Positions 37,273-47,280 of a stretch of DNA of 64,000 bases are shown here, piece after piece. The position numbers were made by a program, and so were the translations under genes. The first letter of the stretch is position 1; every line of letters starts with the position of its first letter. This DNA comes from Prevotella melaninogenica (GTDB taxonomy: Bacteria > Bacteroidota > Bacteroidia > Bacteroidales > Bacteroidaceae), in the NCBI RefSeq assembly GCF_018127965.1, contig NZ_CP072349.1, positions 267,501-331,500 of the forward strand, written 5' to 3'. Below the pieces are notes generated by a model. The model saw only the letters and a list, made by a program, of their open reading frames with translations. It was not told where the DNA came from and did no database searches.

Positions 37273-37446
37273 TGGAATAGGTGTCATCTTTAAAATATAT
37301 ATCTTAGGCATTCTTTATTGGAAGATTATGCCTAATAGGGGGCTATTGAGTAGTTTTTGTTGTGCTTTTTCTTGTTTACCAGACCTCAATTAGCTGTTGT
37401 CAGGTAATTGTCAGTGTTTATTTTTGCCCTAATAGTAGGTGGATTC

Positions 37447-37454
37447 TATCTTTG
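37447..37454 (+). promoter_or_regulatory. Promoter of the TonB-receptor-like gene
   Basis: TATCTTTG with TTTTTG at 37421-37426, 20 bases before it. Confidence 0.65.
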
Positions 37455-37472
37455 TAGCAAAAAACAAAGACT

Positions 37473-39536
37473 ATGGAAAAAGGTTTATGGATGCTGTTGT
37501 TATGCTTTCTTGCACTTCCTGTTGGTGCCCAGAATGAGAAAGGAAACGGTGAGACGGCAAAGAGTGTAGAGATGAAAGAGGTGACAGTTGAGGCTGCACG
37601 AGTGACGAAAAAGCTCGATGGTATGTTGATTGTACCGTCTGATGCACAACGAGAAGCGGCAACGGACGGTTATAGTCTGCTTGGAAAGCTATCTCTTCCA
37701 CGTATCAGAGTAGACGAGGTGATGCGTACCATTGTGCCTTTAACGAACAATGGAACTGTTCAGCTTAGGCTGAATGGCACTTTGGCAAGTAAGGAAGACC
37801 TGCTCGCTTTGGACCCAAAACTTGTGAAAAACATTGATTTCATCGATAATCCGGGAGTTAGATATGGTGACGGAATAGGCTATGTCATTGATATTCGGAC
37901 GAAGCGTAACACCACTGGTTACGTGCTTGGAGCAGATTTATCGAACTCTGTTACGACAGTGAATGGCGGTAATACGCTCTATGCAAAGTACAATCATAAG
38001 AATTCGGAACTGGCTTTAACCTTTACTTCCCTTTATAAAGACCAGCATGGTTTTCGGTCTTCGGAATCGGCTGACTATACTTTGAACAACGGTAGTCATT
38101 ATCTGGTTTCACGCAATCAGACCGATGGCAGGAGTCGTCGTTTTGGTAATCAGTTTGAGATAAAGTATAGTCTTGCCGACTCGGCTACGTATGTTTTCCA
38201 AGCAAATCTGTCAGTGGGAGGAGGCAATACGCCCGGTAATTATGCTGATTTTGTGTATCGGGATGGAACGATAGAGCAGACTTATCGGACAATCAATGTA
38301 TCAAGTGATTTCTCTCCAACTCTTGATCTTTATTTTTTTCATCAGCTTGGTAAGCATCAAAGTATCACGGCAAATGTCTTTGGTTCAGGTATTTATACAG
38401 ATAAGCGGGGATATAATGGAGAAGGGAGAACTTATGCCTATGATGTTGATGGGCGTACTTGGTCGCTGGAGAGTGAAGCTATTTATGAGAATAAACTTAA
38501 GCCTTTCACCCTTTCTGCAGGTTTGGAACACTCGGTGTCGTTTACAAATAATGAATATACTGGTGATGTATCTGCTCTTAACAAGATGCGGAGAGGAGAA
38601 CTTTATCTATTCTCTGAGGTGAAAGGACGGTGGAAACGAATAGGCTATTCGGCAGGTATTGGGGTTGCTAATAAGACCTATTCGCAGGAAAACTATAGCT
38701 TTAACTACTGGACTTTCCGTCCAGAACTCACGTTGAATTACGATATTTTGACAGGATTAAATGCACGTTATACCTTTGAAACCTATCGTAGTGTGTCTTC
38801 ATACGCTATGGTGAGCGATGCAAGAATCAGAGAAAATAGCCGTGAATGGAAGGTTGGAAATCCTAATTTGCAACCTTCAAGAGTCATTAAGAATATTATT
38901 GATGTCAGTTATAATGGTAGGCGTGTGAGCGGTGGTATGAATATGGAGTACCGACGTGTCCTTGGGAGCAATATGAGTGTGTATGAACGTACGGCAACAG
39001 ATGAGTTTCTTTATTCGCAACAGAACATTGGTAATATCATGATGTTCGTTGTACAGAATTATGTGAAGTATGATGTAGTGCCAGAGCGTCTGTCTGTAAC
39101 ACTTTTTGGAGGAATTAATCGCTGCTTCAATGTTAGCAATCTGTATCGTCATTATCTTACAAGTTACAACTATGGTGGTAACATTCAGGCTTATCTCGGA
39201 CGGTGGACATTGACGGGATATGCTGATAATGGTTGGCGGTTTGTTGAAGGAGAGCATGAGGGAAGGAATGGTGCAGCGGTCTATTTAGGTGCCAGTTACA
39301 GATGGAAGAAGTGTAATGTATCGCTCTTCTTACAGCATCCTTTCCAGCAGCATCCCGCTATACAGCGTGGTAAAGTACTGAATGAAAACCTCCATAAAGA
39401 GTATATTTATCGTAGCAGAGACTTGGGCAATATGATAACACTTAGGTTTAGTTGGAGGTTGTCAAAGGGTAAAAGCTATAAAGAAATAGACAAGAAAGTA
39501 CAGCATGAGGGGAATAAACAGACGAGTATTTTATAG
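37473..39536 (+). CDS. TonB-dependent-receptor-like outer membrane barrel
   Basis: 687 residues. Signal peptide MEKGLWMLLLCFLALPVGA-Q, then VEMKEVTVEAARVTKKLDGM, a TonB-box-like/plug start, a plug domain to about 150 (RIRVDEVMRTIVPLTNNGTV, LVKNIDFIDNPGVRYGDGIG), and a beta-barrel to the end rich in alternating aromatics. The carboxypeptidase-like N-terminal extension common in SusC-type receptors is absent, and it ends in a basic tail rather than a clear terminal F/W strand. Substrate unknown. It follows the membrane regulator gene. Confidence 0.8.
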   Translation: MEKGLWMLLLCFLALPVGAQNEKGNGETAKSVEMKEVTVEAARVTKKLDGMLIVPSDAQREAATDGYSLLGKLSLPRIRVDEVMRTIVPLTNNGTVQLRLNGTLASKEDLLALDPKLVKNIDFIDNPGVRYGDGIGYVIDIRTKRNTTGYVLGADLSNSVTTVNGGNTLYAKYNHKNSELALTFTSLYKDQHGFRSSESADYTLNNGSHYLVSRNQTDGRSRRFGNQFEIKYSLADSATYVFQANLSVGGGNTPGNYADFVYRDGTIEQTYRTINVSSDFSPTLDLYFFHQLGKHQSITANVFGSGIYTDKRGYNGEGRTYAYDVDGRTWSLESEAIYENKLKPFTLSAGLEHSVSFTNNEYTGDVSALNKMRRGELYLFSEVKGRWKRIGYSAGIGVANKTYSQENYSFNYWTFRPELTLNYDILTGLNARYTFETYRSVSSYAMVSDARIRENSREWKVGNPNLQPSRVIKNIIDVSYNGRRVSGGMNMEYRRVLGSNMSVYERTATDEFLYSQQNIGNIMMFVVQNYVKYDVVPERLSVTLFGGINRCFNVSNLYRHYLTSYNYGGNIQAYLGRWTLTGYADNGWRFVEGEHEGRNGAAVYLGASYRWKKCNVSLFLQHPFQQHPAIQRGKVLNENLHKEYIYRSRDLGNMITLRFSWRLSKGKSYKEIDKKVQHEGNKQTSIL

Positions 39537-39593
39537 TGGATAGCTGCAGGGGTGTACCCTTAGGATATTGAAAATACAATCTAACTCGTTATT

Positions 39594-39647
39594 GGAAAAG
39601 GTCTTTCTATTCTATTGTCATATTTCTGACATGGAAGACTTTTTCCT
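39594..39647 (+). terminator. Terminator of the TonB-receptor-like gene
   Basis: GGAAAAGGTCTTTC and GAAGACTTTTTCC pair with an inner TGTCA/TGACA helix, then CTTTTTAAC. Confidence 0.7.
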
Positions 39648-39654
39648 TTTTAAC

Positions 39655-40092
39655 TCTTCAAAGAGGTAGATAAGATTTTGAAAAATCGTTACATAAATTC
39701 GGATAAAACATCTGTAAATAAGGATAAAAATACGTGTAAAAAGCAGGTTTGTAACCATCAAGAAATCAGTTGGTTATAAAATGGTGTGAGAAAAGGTGCT
39801 TAATTGGACTTCAAAAGGGCGTTAGTAAGGGTCTTAAAGGGCACCTTTTGCAAGTCAATTAGGCGTCTTTTAGAAGCCAAAAGAGCATGTATTGGTTTTG
39901 AGTTGAGTGAAAATAGTTTACAAAAATCAATGATATAGAGATAAGATGTTTATGAAAGACGGATAGACATAGTATCAATTTGCATTTTATCCTATAGTTT
40001 ATGCACGCTTGTAAGGCTATCTAAATTGGGATAATTATACCATACGAGTAGATAAGTCTTTATCTTTTTCCAATCTATGCTATTAACGGAAG
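39655..40092 (-). repeat. Dispersed ~600 bp element, copy C (right end lost)
   Basis: In minus orientation the left end is TCCTTCCGTTAATAGCATAG at about 40092, the core has AAAGG marks (plus strand) at 39792, 39814, 39836, a one-base-displaced 39859, and 39880, and the part towards 39655 matches copy A after its core (TAAATAAGGATAAAAA and GTTACATAA blocks). The terminal CATTTAACGGAA end is missing, replaced by the receptor terminator. It fills most of the 698-base gap 39537-40234. Confidence 0.75.
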
Positions 40093-40185
40093 GACTTTTT
40101 AAACCTATGGTAAGATGCTCTTTAGACTTTCGTAAAACAAGAAGGAAAGCCTATAAAACAAAGAAAGTAAGTCAATAATACAAAA

Positions 40186-40208
40186 AAGGCAAGCCAATGG
40201 CTTGCCTT
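40186..40208 (-). terminator. Terminator of hup
   Basis: AAGGCAAGCCA / TGGCTTGCCTT; on the minus strand followed by TTTTTTGTATT. Confidence 0.9.
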
Positions 40209-40234
40209 AATATATTATGTAATATCTTTACATA

Positions 40235-40510
40235 TTATTTGTTTACTGCGTCTGCCAACTCAGCACCAGCCTTGAACTTAGCAACCTTCTTAGCAGCAAT
40301 CTTAATCTTCTCCTTTGATCTTGGATTAATACCCTCGTGAGCTGGGCGCTCAGTTGTAGCGAAAGTACCAAAACCTACGAGCTGTACCTTATCACCAGCA
40401 GCAAGTGCTTCCTTAATAGCCTCTGTAGTAGCATCCAAAGCTTTCTTAGCGACAGCCTTACTTACCTCAGCGTTAGCTGCAATCTTCTCGATCAATTCTG
40501 TTTTGTTCAT
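40235..40510 (-). CDS. hup: HU-family DNA-binding protein
   Basis: 91 residues, full-length HU. MNKTELIEKIAANAEVSKAV, then LVGFGTFATTERPAHEGINP with the Pro of the minor-groove arm, and KIKIAAKKVAKFKAGAELAD. A histone-like protein that bends DNA. Single gene with its own terminator and promoter. Confidence 0.95.
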   Translation of the reverse strand: MNKTELIEKIAANAEVSKAVAKKALDATTEAIKEALAAGDKVQLVGFGTFATTERPAHEGINPRSKEKIKIAAKKVAKFKAGAELADAVNK

Positions 40511-40563
40511 AATTTTGATTTATTTATTGATTAATTTTATGAGTGATATACAAGATTATGTTG

Positions 40564-40571
40564 CAAATATA
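40564..40571 (-). promoter_or_regulatory. -7 box for hup
   Basis: CAAATATA on the plus strand is TATATTTG on the coding strand, 53 bases before the ATG. Confidence 0.55.
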
Positions 40572-40676
40572 GTTGTTTCCTTTTATAAAACAAATAAAAT
40601 CATGGGAAAAGTGTAGAATTTTACAAAAAAAAGTCGTTATCTCGCTTATTTTCTGCTTAATACCGAGAGATTTTCG

Positions 40677-40684
40677 TATTTTTG
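40677..40684 (+). promoter_or_regulatory. -7 box for the rhomboid gene
   Basis: TATTTTTG, 43 bases before the ATG at 40728. Confidence 0.5.
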
Positions 40685-40727
40685 CATTGTTTAAATGATA
40701 TATTGTAAAGAATAAGACATAACGTAA

Positions 40728-41684
40728 ATGCGAAATATACCTGTTGTAACAAAGAATCTTCTTATTATCAATATTCTGGTTTTTATAGCCACGTATGTTT
40801 TAAGAGGACTGAATATTGATTTGAATGATATTCTTGGCTTACATTTCTTTTTAGCTTCAGACTTCCGTATCTGGCAGTTCTTCACTTATATGTTCATGCA
40901 TGGTGGGTTCACACATATCCTAATGAACATGTTTATGCTGTGGATGTTTGGTATGGTTGTGGAGAATGTATGGGGTCCAAAGAAGTTCCTTTTTTATTAC
41001 ATTGTGTGTGGTGTTGGAGCTGGAGTTTGTCAAGAGTTGGCACAATATGGTACGTATCTCGTAGAGGGATTGGCTCATTTTGATTCTGTGAGAATCGGTG
41101 CAACAGTTCTTCCTATGAATGTTTATCTGAATATGATGAACACTGTTGGAGCCTCAGGAGCTATCTATGGCGTGCTACTTGCTTTCGGAATGCTCTTCCC
41201 AGAAGAGCGTATGTTCATCATTCCTATCCCTATCCCGATAAAGGCTAAGTGGATTGTTATGGGCTCAATCGTGGTAGAATTGTTCTCTGCGATAGGCACA
41301 AGCAATGACGGAGTGGCGCATTTGGCACACTTAGGCGGTATGCTTTTTGGTTTCATTCTTATCCGTTATTGGAAGAAGCATCCGTATTCTGGCTATGGAG
41401 ACTTCGGTATGAATCGGGGACATGAGTTCTTTGATCGTATGAAGAATACGTGGGAACAACGTGGAGGGCATGATACTCGTAATGCTACGAATGGCAACAG
41501 TGGGTCTTGGTCGAACACTTCTCAGAGCAATAATGCTAATAAGAGAAGTGATTGGGATTACAATGCCCAGAAGAAGCAACAGCAAGAAGAAGTTGACCGT
41601 ATCCTTGACAAGATTCGTAAGAGTGGTTACGATAGCTTGACAAAAGACGAGAAACAAAAGCTCTTTGATAGTAGTAAAAGTTAA
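40728..41684 (+). CDS. Rhomboid-family intramembrane serine protease
   Basis: 318 residues. Six hydrophobic helices in the first ~210 residues. The catalytic Ser is in TVGASGAIYGVLLAFGML (about 144), the His in GVAHLAHLGGMLFGFIL (about 200), and HGGFTHILMNMFMLWMFG is the conserved second-helix block with His/Asn. The C-terminal 100 residues are a soluble Asn/Gln-rich tail (TRNATNGNSGSWSNTSQSNN) and a helical end. Cleaves membrane proteins within the bilayer; targets unknown. Confidence 0.9.
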   Translation: MRNIPVVTKNLLIINILVFIATYVLRGLNIDLNDILGLHFFLASDFRIWQFFTYMFMHGGFTHILMNMFMLWMFGMVVENVWGPKKFLFYYIVCGVGAGVCQELAQYGTYLVEGLAHFDSVRIGATVLPMNVYLNMMNTVGASGAIYGVLLAFGMLFPEERMFIIPIPIPIKAKWIVMGSIVVELFSAIGTSNDGVAHLAHLGGMLFGFILIRYWKKHPYSGYGDFGMNRGHEFFDRMKNTWEQRGGHDTRNATNGNSGSWSNTSQSNNANKRSDWDYNAQKKQQQEEVDRILDKIRKSGYDSLTKDEKQKLFDSSKS

Positions 41685-41709
41685 GTCGCTGGTCGATTGA
41701 CAAATAAAT

Positions 41710-41751
41710 GAGTTGTTGATTATAACAAAAATGTTATTAATCAGCAACTTG
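41710..41751 (+). terminator. Hairpin after the rhomboid gene
   Basis: AGTTGTTGATTATAACA / TGTTATTAATCAGCAACT, an imperfect 16-base stem with an A-rich loop. There is no T-run on the plus strand, so termination is uncertain. Confidence 0.45.
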
Positions 41752-41887
41752 TTAGAATATGAGTGGATAGGGATTTGTTATAACTTCAAGTCTATCTGCT
41801 TGTTATATAACCACTTGGTAACTATTTATTTTATTCGTAAAGCTTAAAAATACAGGGGTAGGGACCGCCTGAATGTTTTGAATTAAG

Positions 41888-42988
41888 ATGTTTAGTAAAT
41901 TTAAGAAGCTTACATATAGAATGTTGTTGGCAGGCAATATCATCGTGATTCTGATGATGTTGTTTGTCGGAAATATAGGTAGGTTTAATCCTGTTGATTA
42001 TCCCTTGTTGGCTAATTTAGGACTGGGCTTCCCGATACTCCTTGTGTTTAATCTTGTATTCCTTGTTGTCTGGTGTTTTCTCCGTTTGCGTACTATCTGG
42101 CTGCCATTGTTAGGTTTCCTACTCTGTTATGGTCCTATCCGTATGTATTCACCATTCAATATACCTGAAGATAAGCCACATGGCTCTATAAAAGTACTGT
42201 CGTATAACGTCTTTATGTTCTCTTCATGGAGCGAGCCAGATGCAAAGAAGAATCCGATTGTTGATTATATCGTGAAGAGTAAGGCTGATATTGTCTGTTT
42301 GCAAGAGGCACAAGCGACTTTAGATGACAAAGATCATATCTACTCAACACTTAAGAAACACTACCCATATTTCAAGTTGATGATTAAAAAAGCACCTGGT
42401 GCTGATTACATGGTATTGCTGAGTAAGTATCCTGTCCTTTGGCAAGATAGTATCCCATATGGCTCAAGTAGTAATCAGAGTGTGGCTTATATGCTTGATA
42501 TTAAAGGGACTAATACGCTCGTTGTGAATAATCATTTTGAGAGTAATGGATTGAGTTCTGGCGACAAAGAAGGGTTTAAGACACTCGTAAAAGGCGAACT
42601 GAAGACAGGCGAAGCGAAAAGACAATCAGTCCACTTAATCACTAAGTTAGGCGAAGTTTCGGCACGTAGAGCACCGCAAGCGGAGATAGTTGCACGTTAT
42701 GTTAAGAAATATCTTGATAAGAAAGTGCCTGTTATTCTTTGTGGAGACTTCAATGATAGTCCGTTAAGTTATACACATCGAACCATCGCAAAAGAACTGA
42801 ATGACTGCTTTGTTGAGAGTGGAAATGGACCAGGAATAAGCTATCATAAAAGTGGAATGTACTTCCGCATTGACCATATCTTTTGTTCCGACGATTTTGA
42901 GTCGTATGGGGCAAAGGTCGATAATAGTGTGACTACTTCCGACCATTATCCCATCTATTGTTGGCTTAAATACCGCCCAAAACCTTAA
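41888..42988 (+). CDS. Endonuclease/exonuclease/phosphatase-family protein, membrane-anchored
   Basis: 366 residues. Three N-terminal hydrophobic helices (MLLAGNIIVILMMLFVGNIG, LLANLGLGFPILLVFNLVFL, TIWLPLLGFLLCYGPIRMYS), then the EEP fold: VLSYNVFMFSSW, IVCLQEAQATLDD (metal-binding Glu), VNNHFESNG, VILCGDFNDSPLSYTHR (catalytic Asp/Asn) and SDHYPIYCWL (His). The soluble part is probably periplasmic. A nuclease, sphingomyelinase-like or phosphatase activity cannot be chosen from sequence. Confidence 0.85.
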   Translation: MFSKFKKLTYRMLLAGNIIVILMMLFVGNIGRFNPVDYPLLANLGLGFPILLVFNLVFLVVWCFLRLRTIWLPLLGFLLCYGPIRMYSPFNIPEDKPHGSIKVLSYNVFMFSSWSEPDAKKNPIVDYIVKSKADIVCLQEAQATLDDKDHIYSTLKKHYPYFKLMIKKAPGADYMVLLSKYPVLWQDSIPYGSSSNQSVAYMLDIKGTNTLVVNNHFESNGLSSGDKEGFKTLVKGELKTGEAKRQSVHLITKLGEVSARRAPQAEIVARYVKKYLDKKVPVILCGDFNDSPLSYTHRTIAKELNDCFVESGNGPGISYHKSGMYFRIDHIFCSDDFESYGAKVDNSVTTSDHYPIYCWLKYRPKP

Positions 42989-43037
42989 AAAACACACATT
43001 TATAAGGTATAAATTTCCCAAAGTGTGAAAATTTGCT

Positions 43038-43045
43038 TATCTTTG
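43038..43045 (+). promoter_or_regulatory. -7 box for secDF
   Basis: TATCTTTG, 48 bases before the ATG at 43094. Confidence 0.55.
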
Positions 43046-43093
43046 CACGTCTATCAAGTGTAGCGAAACAATAATTAAAAACAATCAAATAAA

Positions 43094-46000
43094 ATGCAAA
43101 ACAAAGGATTAGTAATTTGCGTAGCCATTCTCTTGACGCTCGCAAGTATCTTCTACCTGTCATTTTCAGTAGCGACAAGCTACTATGATGGTCAGGCAGC
43201 AAAGATTAAAGACCCTATTGCGCAACAGGATTATAAGGATTCTGTAAAGTATTTGGGGCTCTACTCTTACCAGAAATGCCTTGAAACACAGATCGGTCTT
43301 GGTCTTGACTTGAAGGGCGGTATGAACGTTGTACTCGAGATTTCGGTACCTGATGTTGTTGATTTCTTGGCAGATCACAAGCAGGATGCTGCTTATCAGA
43401 AGGCTTTAGAAACAGCAAAGCAGGAAGAGATGCACAGTCCAAAGGACTTTATCTCTCTCTTTGTAGATGCTTTCCACAAGGATGCTCCGGGTCATAAGCT
43501 TGCTGAGATCTTCGCTACACAGCAGCTCAAAGGCAAGGTTAGCACACAGAGTACTGACGAAGAGGTTGAGAAAGCACTCCGTGAAGAGGTTGCTTCAGCC
43601 ATCGATAACTCATACAATGTCGTAACAAACCGTATCGACCAGTATGGTGTTGTACAGCCAAATATCCAGAAGTTGGAAGGTCAGGAAGGTCGACTCATGG
43701 TTGAAATGCCTGGTATTCGTGAGCCAGAGCGTATGCGTAAGCTCCTCCAGGGTTCTGCTAACCTTGAGTTCTGGGAGACTTATAACAACCAAGAAATAAC
43801 TCCTTATCTCACTCAGCTCGACCAGCGTTTGGCTAATGGTGAGACAAAGGTTGACACTGCTGCTACTGATTCTACTAAGAAAGTACAGGCAAAGGCTACT
43901 GCAACTCCAAAGTTCGCACTCAATAAAGGCAATGCTGTAAAGGGCGAAGATGCTCAGATGGCAGCATTGAAGAAGATGCACCCATTGCTCTCTATGTTGC
44001 AGACTATCCCTGGTGATGCACTTAGCCTCGTAGGTTATGCAAACGTACGTGATACTGCAGATATCAATAAGATTATCTATGGTCAGCTTGCTAAGCAGAT
44101 TTTGCCAAGCGACTTGAAGCTTCTTTGGAGCGCTAAGCCAGAAGAAGGACTTAATAAGAAGAATGTATATGGTCTTTATGCTTTGAAGATTACTACTTCA
44201 GACGGTCGTGCTCCATTGGAGGGTGACGTTGTTACAACTGCTAAAGACGATTTTGATGAGCATGGTCGTCCAAGGGTTAGCATGACAATGAACTCTGAAG
44301 GTGCTCGTGAGTGGGCTGCTTTGACAAAGGCAAATGTAGGTAAGGCAATCGCAATCGTACTCGATGGCGTTGTTTACTCAGCTCCACGCGTTACCGGTGA
44401 GATTGCTGGTGGTCAGTCATCTATCTCTGGTAACTTCACAATTGAGGATACTAAGGACTTGGCTAACACATTGAAGTCAGGTCGTATGCCTGCTCCTGCG
44501 AAGATTGTACAGGAGGAAGTCGTAGGTCCTACACTTGGTGCACAGTCTATTGAGCAGGGTCTTATCTCTTTGCTATTGCTTTCGTCCTCTTGATGCTTTA
44601 CATGATTGTCATGTACAACTTCATTCCTGGTATGATGGCTAACCTTGCTTTGATAGCCAACCTCTTCTTCACGTTGGGTGTCTTAGCGTCCTTCCAGTCG
44701 GCATTGACTATGCCAGGTATTGCCGGTATCGTGTTGACCTTGGGTACAGCTGTGGATGCTAACGTGCTTATCTACGAGCGTATTAAGGAGGAGTTGAAAC
44801 TTGGTAAGGGTATGAAGCAGGCTTTGAATGAGGGTTATGGAAATGCTTTCTCTGCTATCTTCGACTCTAACTTGACATCACTCATCACTGGTGTTATCCT
44901 TCTTGTGACTGGTACTGGTCCTATCCGTGGTTTCGCTACAACTTGGATCATTGGTATCGTTATCTCATTCTTCACTGCAGTATTCCTCACACGTCTTGTA
45001 TTTGAGAACCGTGTAAGCAAGGATAAGTGGTTGAATCAGACTTTCACAACAGGCTTCTCTAAGAACTTCATGCAGGGTAAGAACTATCACTTCCTTAGCA
45101 TGTATAAGACAACCTTCACTGTTTGGGGTGTTGCTGTCTTGGTATGTATCGTCAGCTTTGCTGTTCGTGGCTTGAGTCGCAGTATTGACTTCACTGGTGG
45201 TCGCAACTATGTTGTCACATTAAACAAGCCTACCCATGTAGAGGACGTTCGTAAAGTGATGCAAGGAGCCTTCGTAAATACTGTTGGTGAGAATGCAGGT
45301 AAGCCTGCTACAACAACTGTTATTGCATTGGGTACAGATGGTAAGACTGTTCGTGTATCAACCAACTACAATATTGATTCTAACAATCCTGCTGAGGATG
45401 ACAAGGCTGAGACAATCCTTTACAATGCATTGAAGAAGGGTGGCTTTGTTAGTCAGGCAAGTGTACAGAACTTCAAGAATCCAGATATTCGTGAGGGTGG
45501 CTCTATTATTCAGAGTGCAAAGGTTGGTCCTTCAATCGCTAAGAGCATTACTTATAATGCTATCATGAGCGTATTGTTGGCTATCTTCTTCATCTTCTTG
45601 TATATCCTCTTGCGTTTCCGTAACATTGGTTTCTCTGTTGGTTCAATCGTTGGTTTGGTTCTCGATACCACAATCGTTATCGGTTGCTTCTCGTTGTGCT
45701 ATGGTTGGATTGGTTTCTCACTTGAGATAGACCAGACCTTCATCGGTGCTATCTTGACCGTAATCGGTTATGATATCAACGATACCGTGGTTGTTTACGA
45801 CCGTATCCGTGAGAACTTGGGTAAGCATAAGCATAATCTTGCAAAGGCTGATATCCAAAAGATCTTCAATGATTCTATCAATCAGACCCTCTCACGTACT
45901 ATCAATACATCTGTATCAACATTGATCGTACTCGTGTCTATCTTCATCCTCGGTGGTGAGAGCATCCGTAGCTTCTCATTTGCAATGATTATCGGTATTA

Positions 46001-46113
46001 TTATTGGTACTTTGAGTTCAATCTTCATTGCATCTCCTGTTGCTTACCTCGTATTGGGTAAGAAGATTGAGAAGCGTTCAAAGGAACTTGCAGAGGCTCC
46101 AGTTGAGGCTTAA
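43094..46113 (+). pseudogene. secDF: Fused SecD-SecF protein export subunit, single frameshift
   Basis: Two frames (43094-44593 and 44590-46113) join if one T is added to the run 44569-44571, restoring GLISFAIAFVLLMLYMIVMY and a 1006-residue protein, the normal length of the Bacteroidetes SecDF fusion. SecD part: first helix at ~7-25, DLKGGMNVVLEI (D1 motif), VTNRIDQYGVVQPNI, and VDANVLIYERI in the following membrane part. SecF part: SIDFTGGRNYVVTL and GYDINDTVVVYDRIRENL. It draws preproteins out of the SecYEG channel using the proton gradient. All core motifs are intact, so a sequencing error is likely. It ends at a terminator. Confidence 0.9.
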
Positions 46114-46157
46114 TCAATAGATAGTCAGAACTAAGGTTTTACACCTTATTATATATA

Positions 46158-46194
46158 ACAGCCCGTTATCAGCAATGGTAGCGGGCTGTTTTCG
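46158..46194 (+). terminator. Terminator of secDF
   Basis: AACAGCCCG / CGGGCTGTT with TTTTC following. Confidence 0.9.
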
Positions 46195-46270
46195 TATAAC
46201 TAAAAGAACTGAATTGTGACTCTGTAGGGCATAAATGATAGCTGATATAACCCTCCTTCTCATTGCTGTT

Positions 46271-46352
46271 TACCCTCCGCACAGTGCGTGTTAACCCTCC
46301 GCACGATGTGTGCGGGGCGTCCGCACCACATGTGCGCAGCATCAACACCATG
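46271..46352 (+). repeat. 22-bp tandem array, CCGCAC...GTGCGG family, array 3
   Basis: CCGCAC at 46277, 46299 and 46321 and CAACAC at 46343, each exactly 22 bases apart; each is followed by GTGCG or GTGTGCGG or similar. The most complete array of this family (four units). Confidence 0.85.
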
Positions 46353-46422
46353 CCAGATGAGGGAAAGCAAGACTTATTATGTTGATTTATTGGTTTTATT
46401 TTGCCGTTCATGTGGTTTGCAC

Positions 46423-46430
46423 TACCTTTG
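46423..46430 (+). promoter_or_regulatory. Promoter of the pyridoxal kinase gene
   Basis: TACCTTTG with TTTTG at 46399-46403, 19 bases before it. It lies 23 bases before the ATG at 46453, which excludes the longer upstream reading frame as start. Confidence 0.65.
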
Positions 46431-46452
46431 TAGTCCAATTAAGAAAGATATA

Positions 46453-47271
46453 ATGAGTAAGAAACATATACTCCTCGTTAATGACATAGCAGGATACGGA
46501 AAGGTTGCAACGGCAGCCATGCTTCCTATATTGTCCTACTTGGGACATCCCGTTTATAATCTCCCTACAGCGCTGGTATCCAATACGCTCGATTATGGTA
46601 AGTTCAATATCCTTGAGACAACCGACTATATCAAAGGTGTATTCCCTGTATGGAAGGAACTTGGCTTTAGCTTTGATGCGATTGCGACGGGCTTTATCGC
46701 TTCAGAGCGACAGGCAAAACTGGTAGCAGACTATTGTCGTGAGCAGGCTGAACGTGGTACGACTATCTTTGTAGACCCGATTATGGGTGATGAAGGAAAG
46801 CTCTATAATGGTGTGACAGCTGCAGCAATCAACTCTATGCGAGAGATGATTAGCGTAGCCGACCTTACTTTCCCTAATTACACAGAAGCGTGTTATCTTA
46901 CATCAAGTAAGTATGATGAAAAGGGAGTTAGTTTCGAAGAAGCTAAACGATTGTTAGATGGTTTGCGACTGATAGGTACAAAGTCGGCAATGATTACTTC
47001 TATTCTCGTTGATGGTACACCGTCTGTTGTAGGTTATAACCATGCAACAGATAAGTATTTTACACTCCCTTATACCGAGATACCAGTACATTTCCCAGGT
47101 ACGGGTGACATCTTCTCGGCAATCCTCATTGGTCATCTGTTAGACGGTGAAGAGTTGGTTCCAAGTACACAGAAGGCTATTGATGGCGTTTATAAACTGA
47201 TAGATCTCAATAAAGACAACAAAGACAAAAACAGGGGAATCCCTTTGGAGAAGTATCTTGGTGTTTTGTAA
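46453..47271 (+). CDS. Pyridoxamine/pyridoxal kinase
   Basis: 272 residues from the ATG at 46453 (MSKKHILLVNDIAGYGK). PfkB/ribokinase-like fold: GYGKVATAAMLPILSYLGH near the N-terminus, TALVSNTLDYGKF, IFVDPIMGDEGKLYNG, and the anion-hole motif HFPGTGDIFSAILIGHLLDG with the catalytic Asp. The family phosphorylates vitamin B6 forms to make PLP; the glycogen phosphorylase in this window needs PLP. The transporter gene follows after 9 bases. Confidence 0.88.
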   Translation: MSKKHILLVNDIAGYGKVATAAMLPILSYLGHPVYNLPTALVSNTLDYGKFNILETTDYIKGVFPVWKELGFSFDAIATGFIASERQAKLVADYCREQAERGTTIFVDPIMGDEGKLYNGVTAAAINSMREMISVADLTFPNYTEACYLTSSKYDEKGVSFEEAKRLLDGLRLIGTKSAMITSILVDGTPSVVGYNHATDKYFTLPYTEIPVHFPGTGDIFSAILIGHLLDGEELVPSTQKAIDGVYKLIDLNKDNKDKNRGIPLEKYLGVL

Positions 47272-47280
47272 CAATAAATT

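Noticed and set aside
44563..44595. Programmed frameshift between the SecD and SecF parts
   Set aside because: The step is a missing T in a T-run in the middle of a membrane helix; Bacteroidetes SecDF is a plain fusion, and similar homopolymer steps occur in unrelated genes here.
46288..46452. Longer N-terminus for the pyridoxal kinase
   Set aside because: It would translate the CCGCAC array and lie upstream of the -7 box at 46423.
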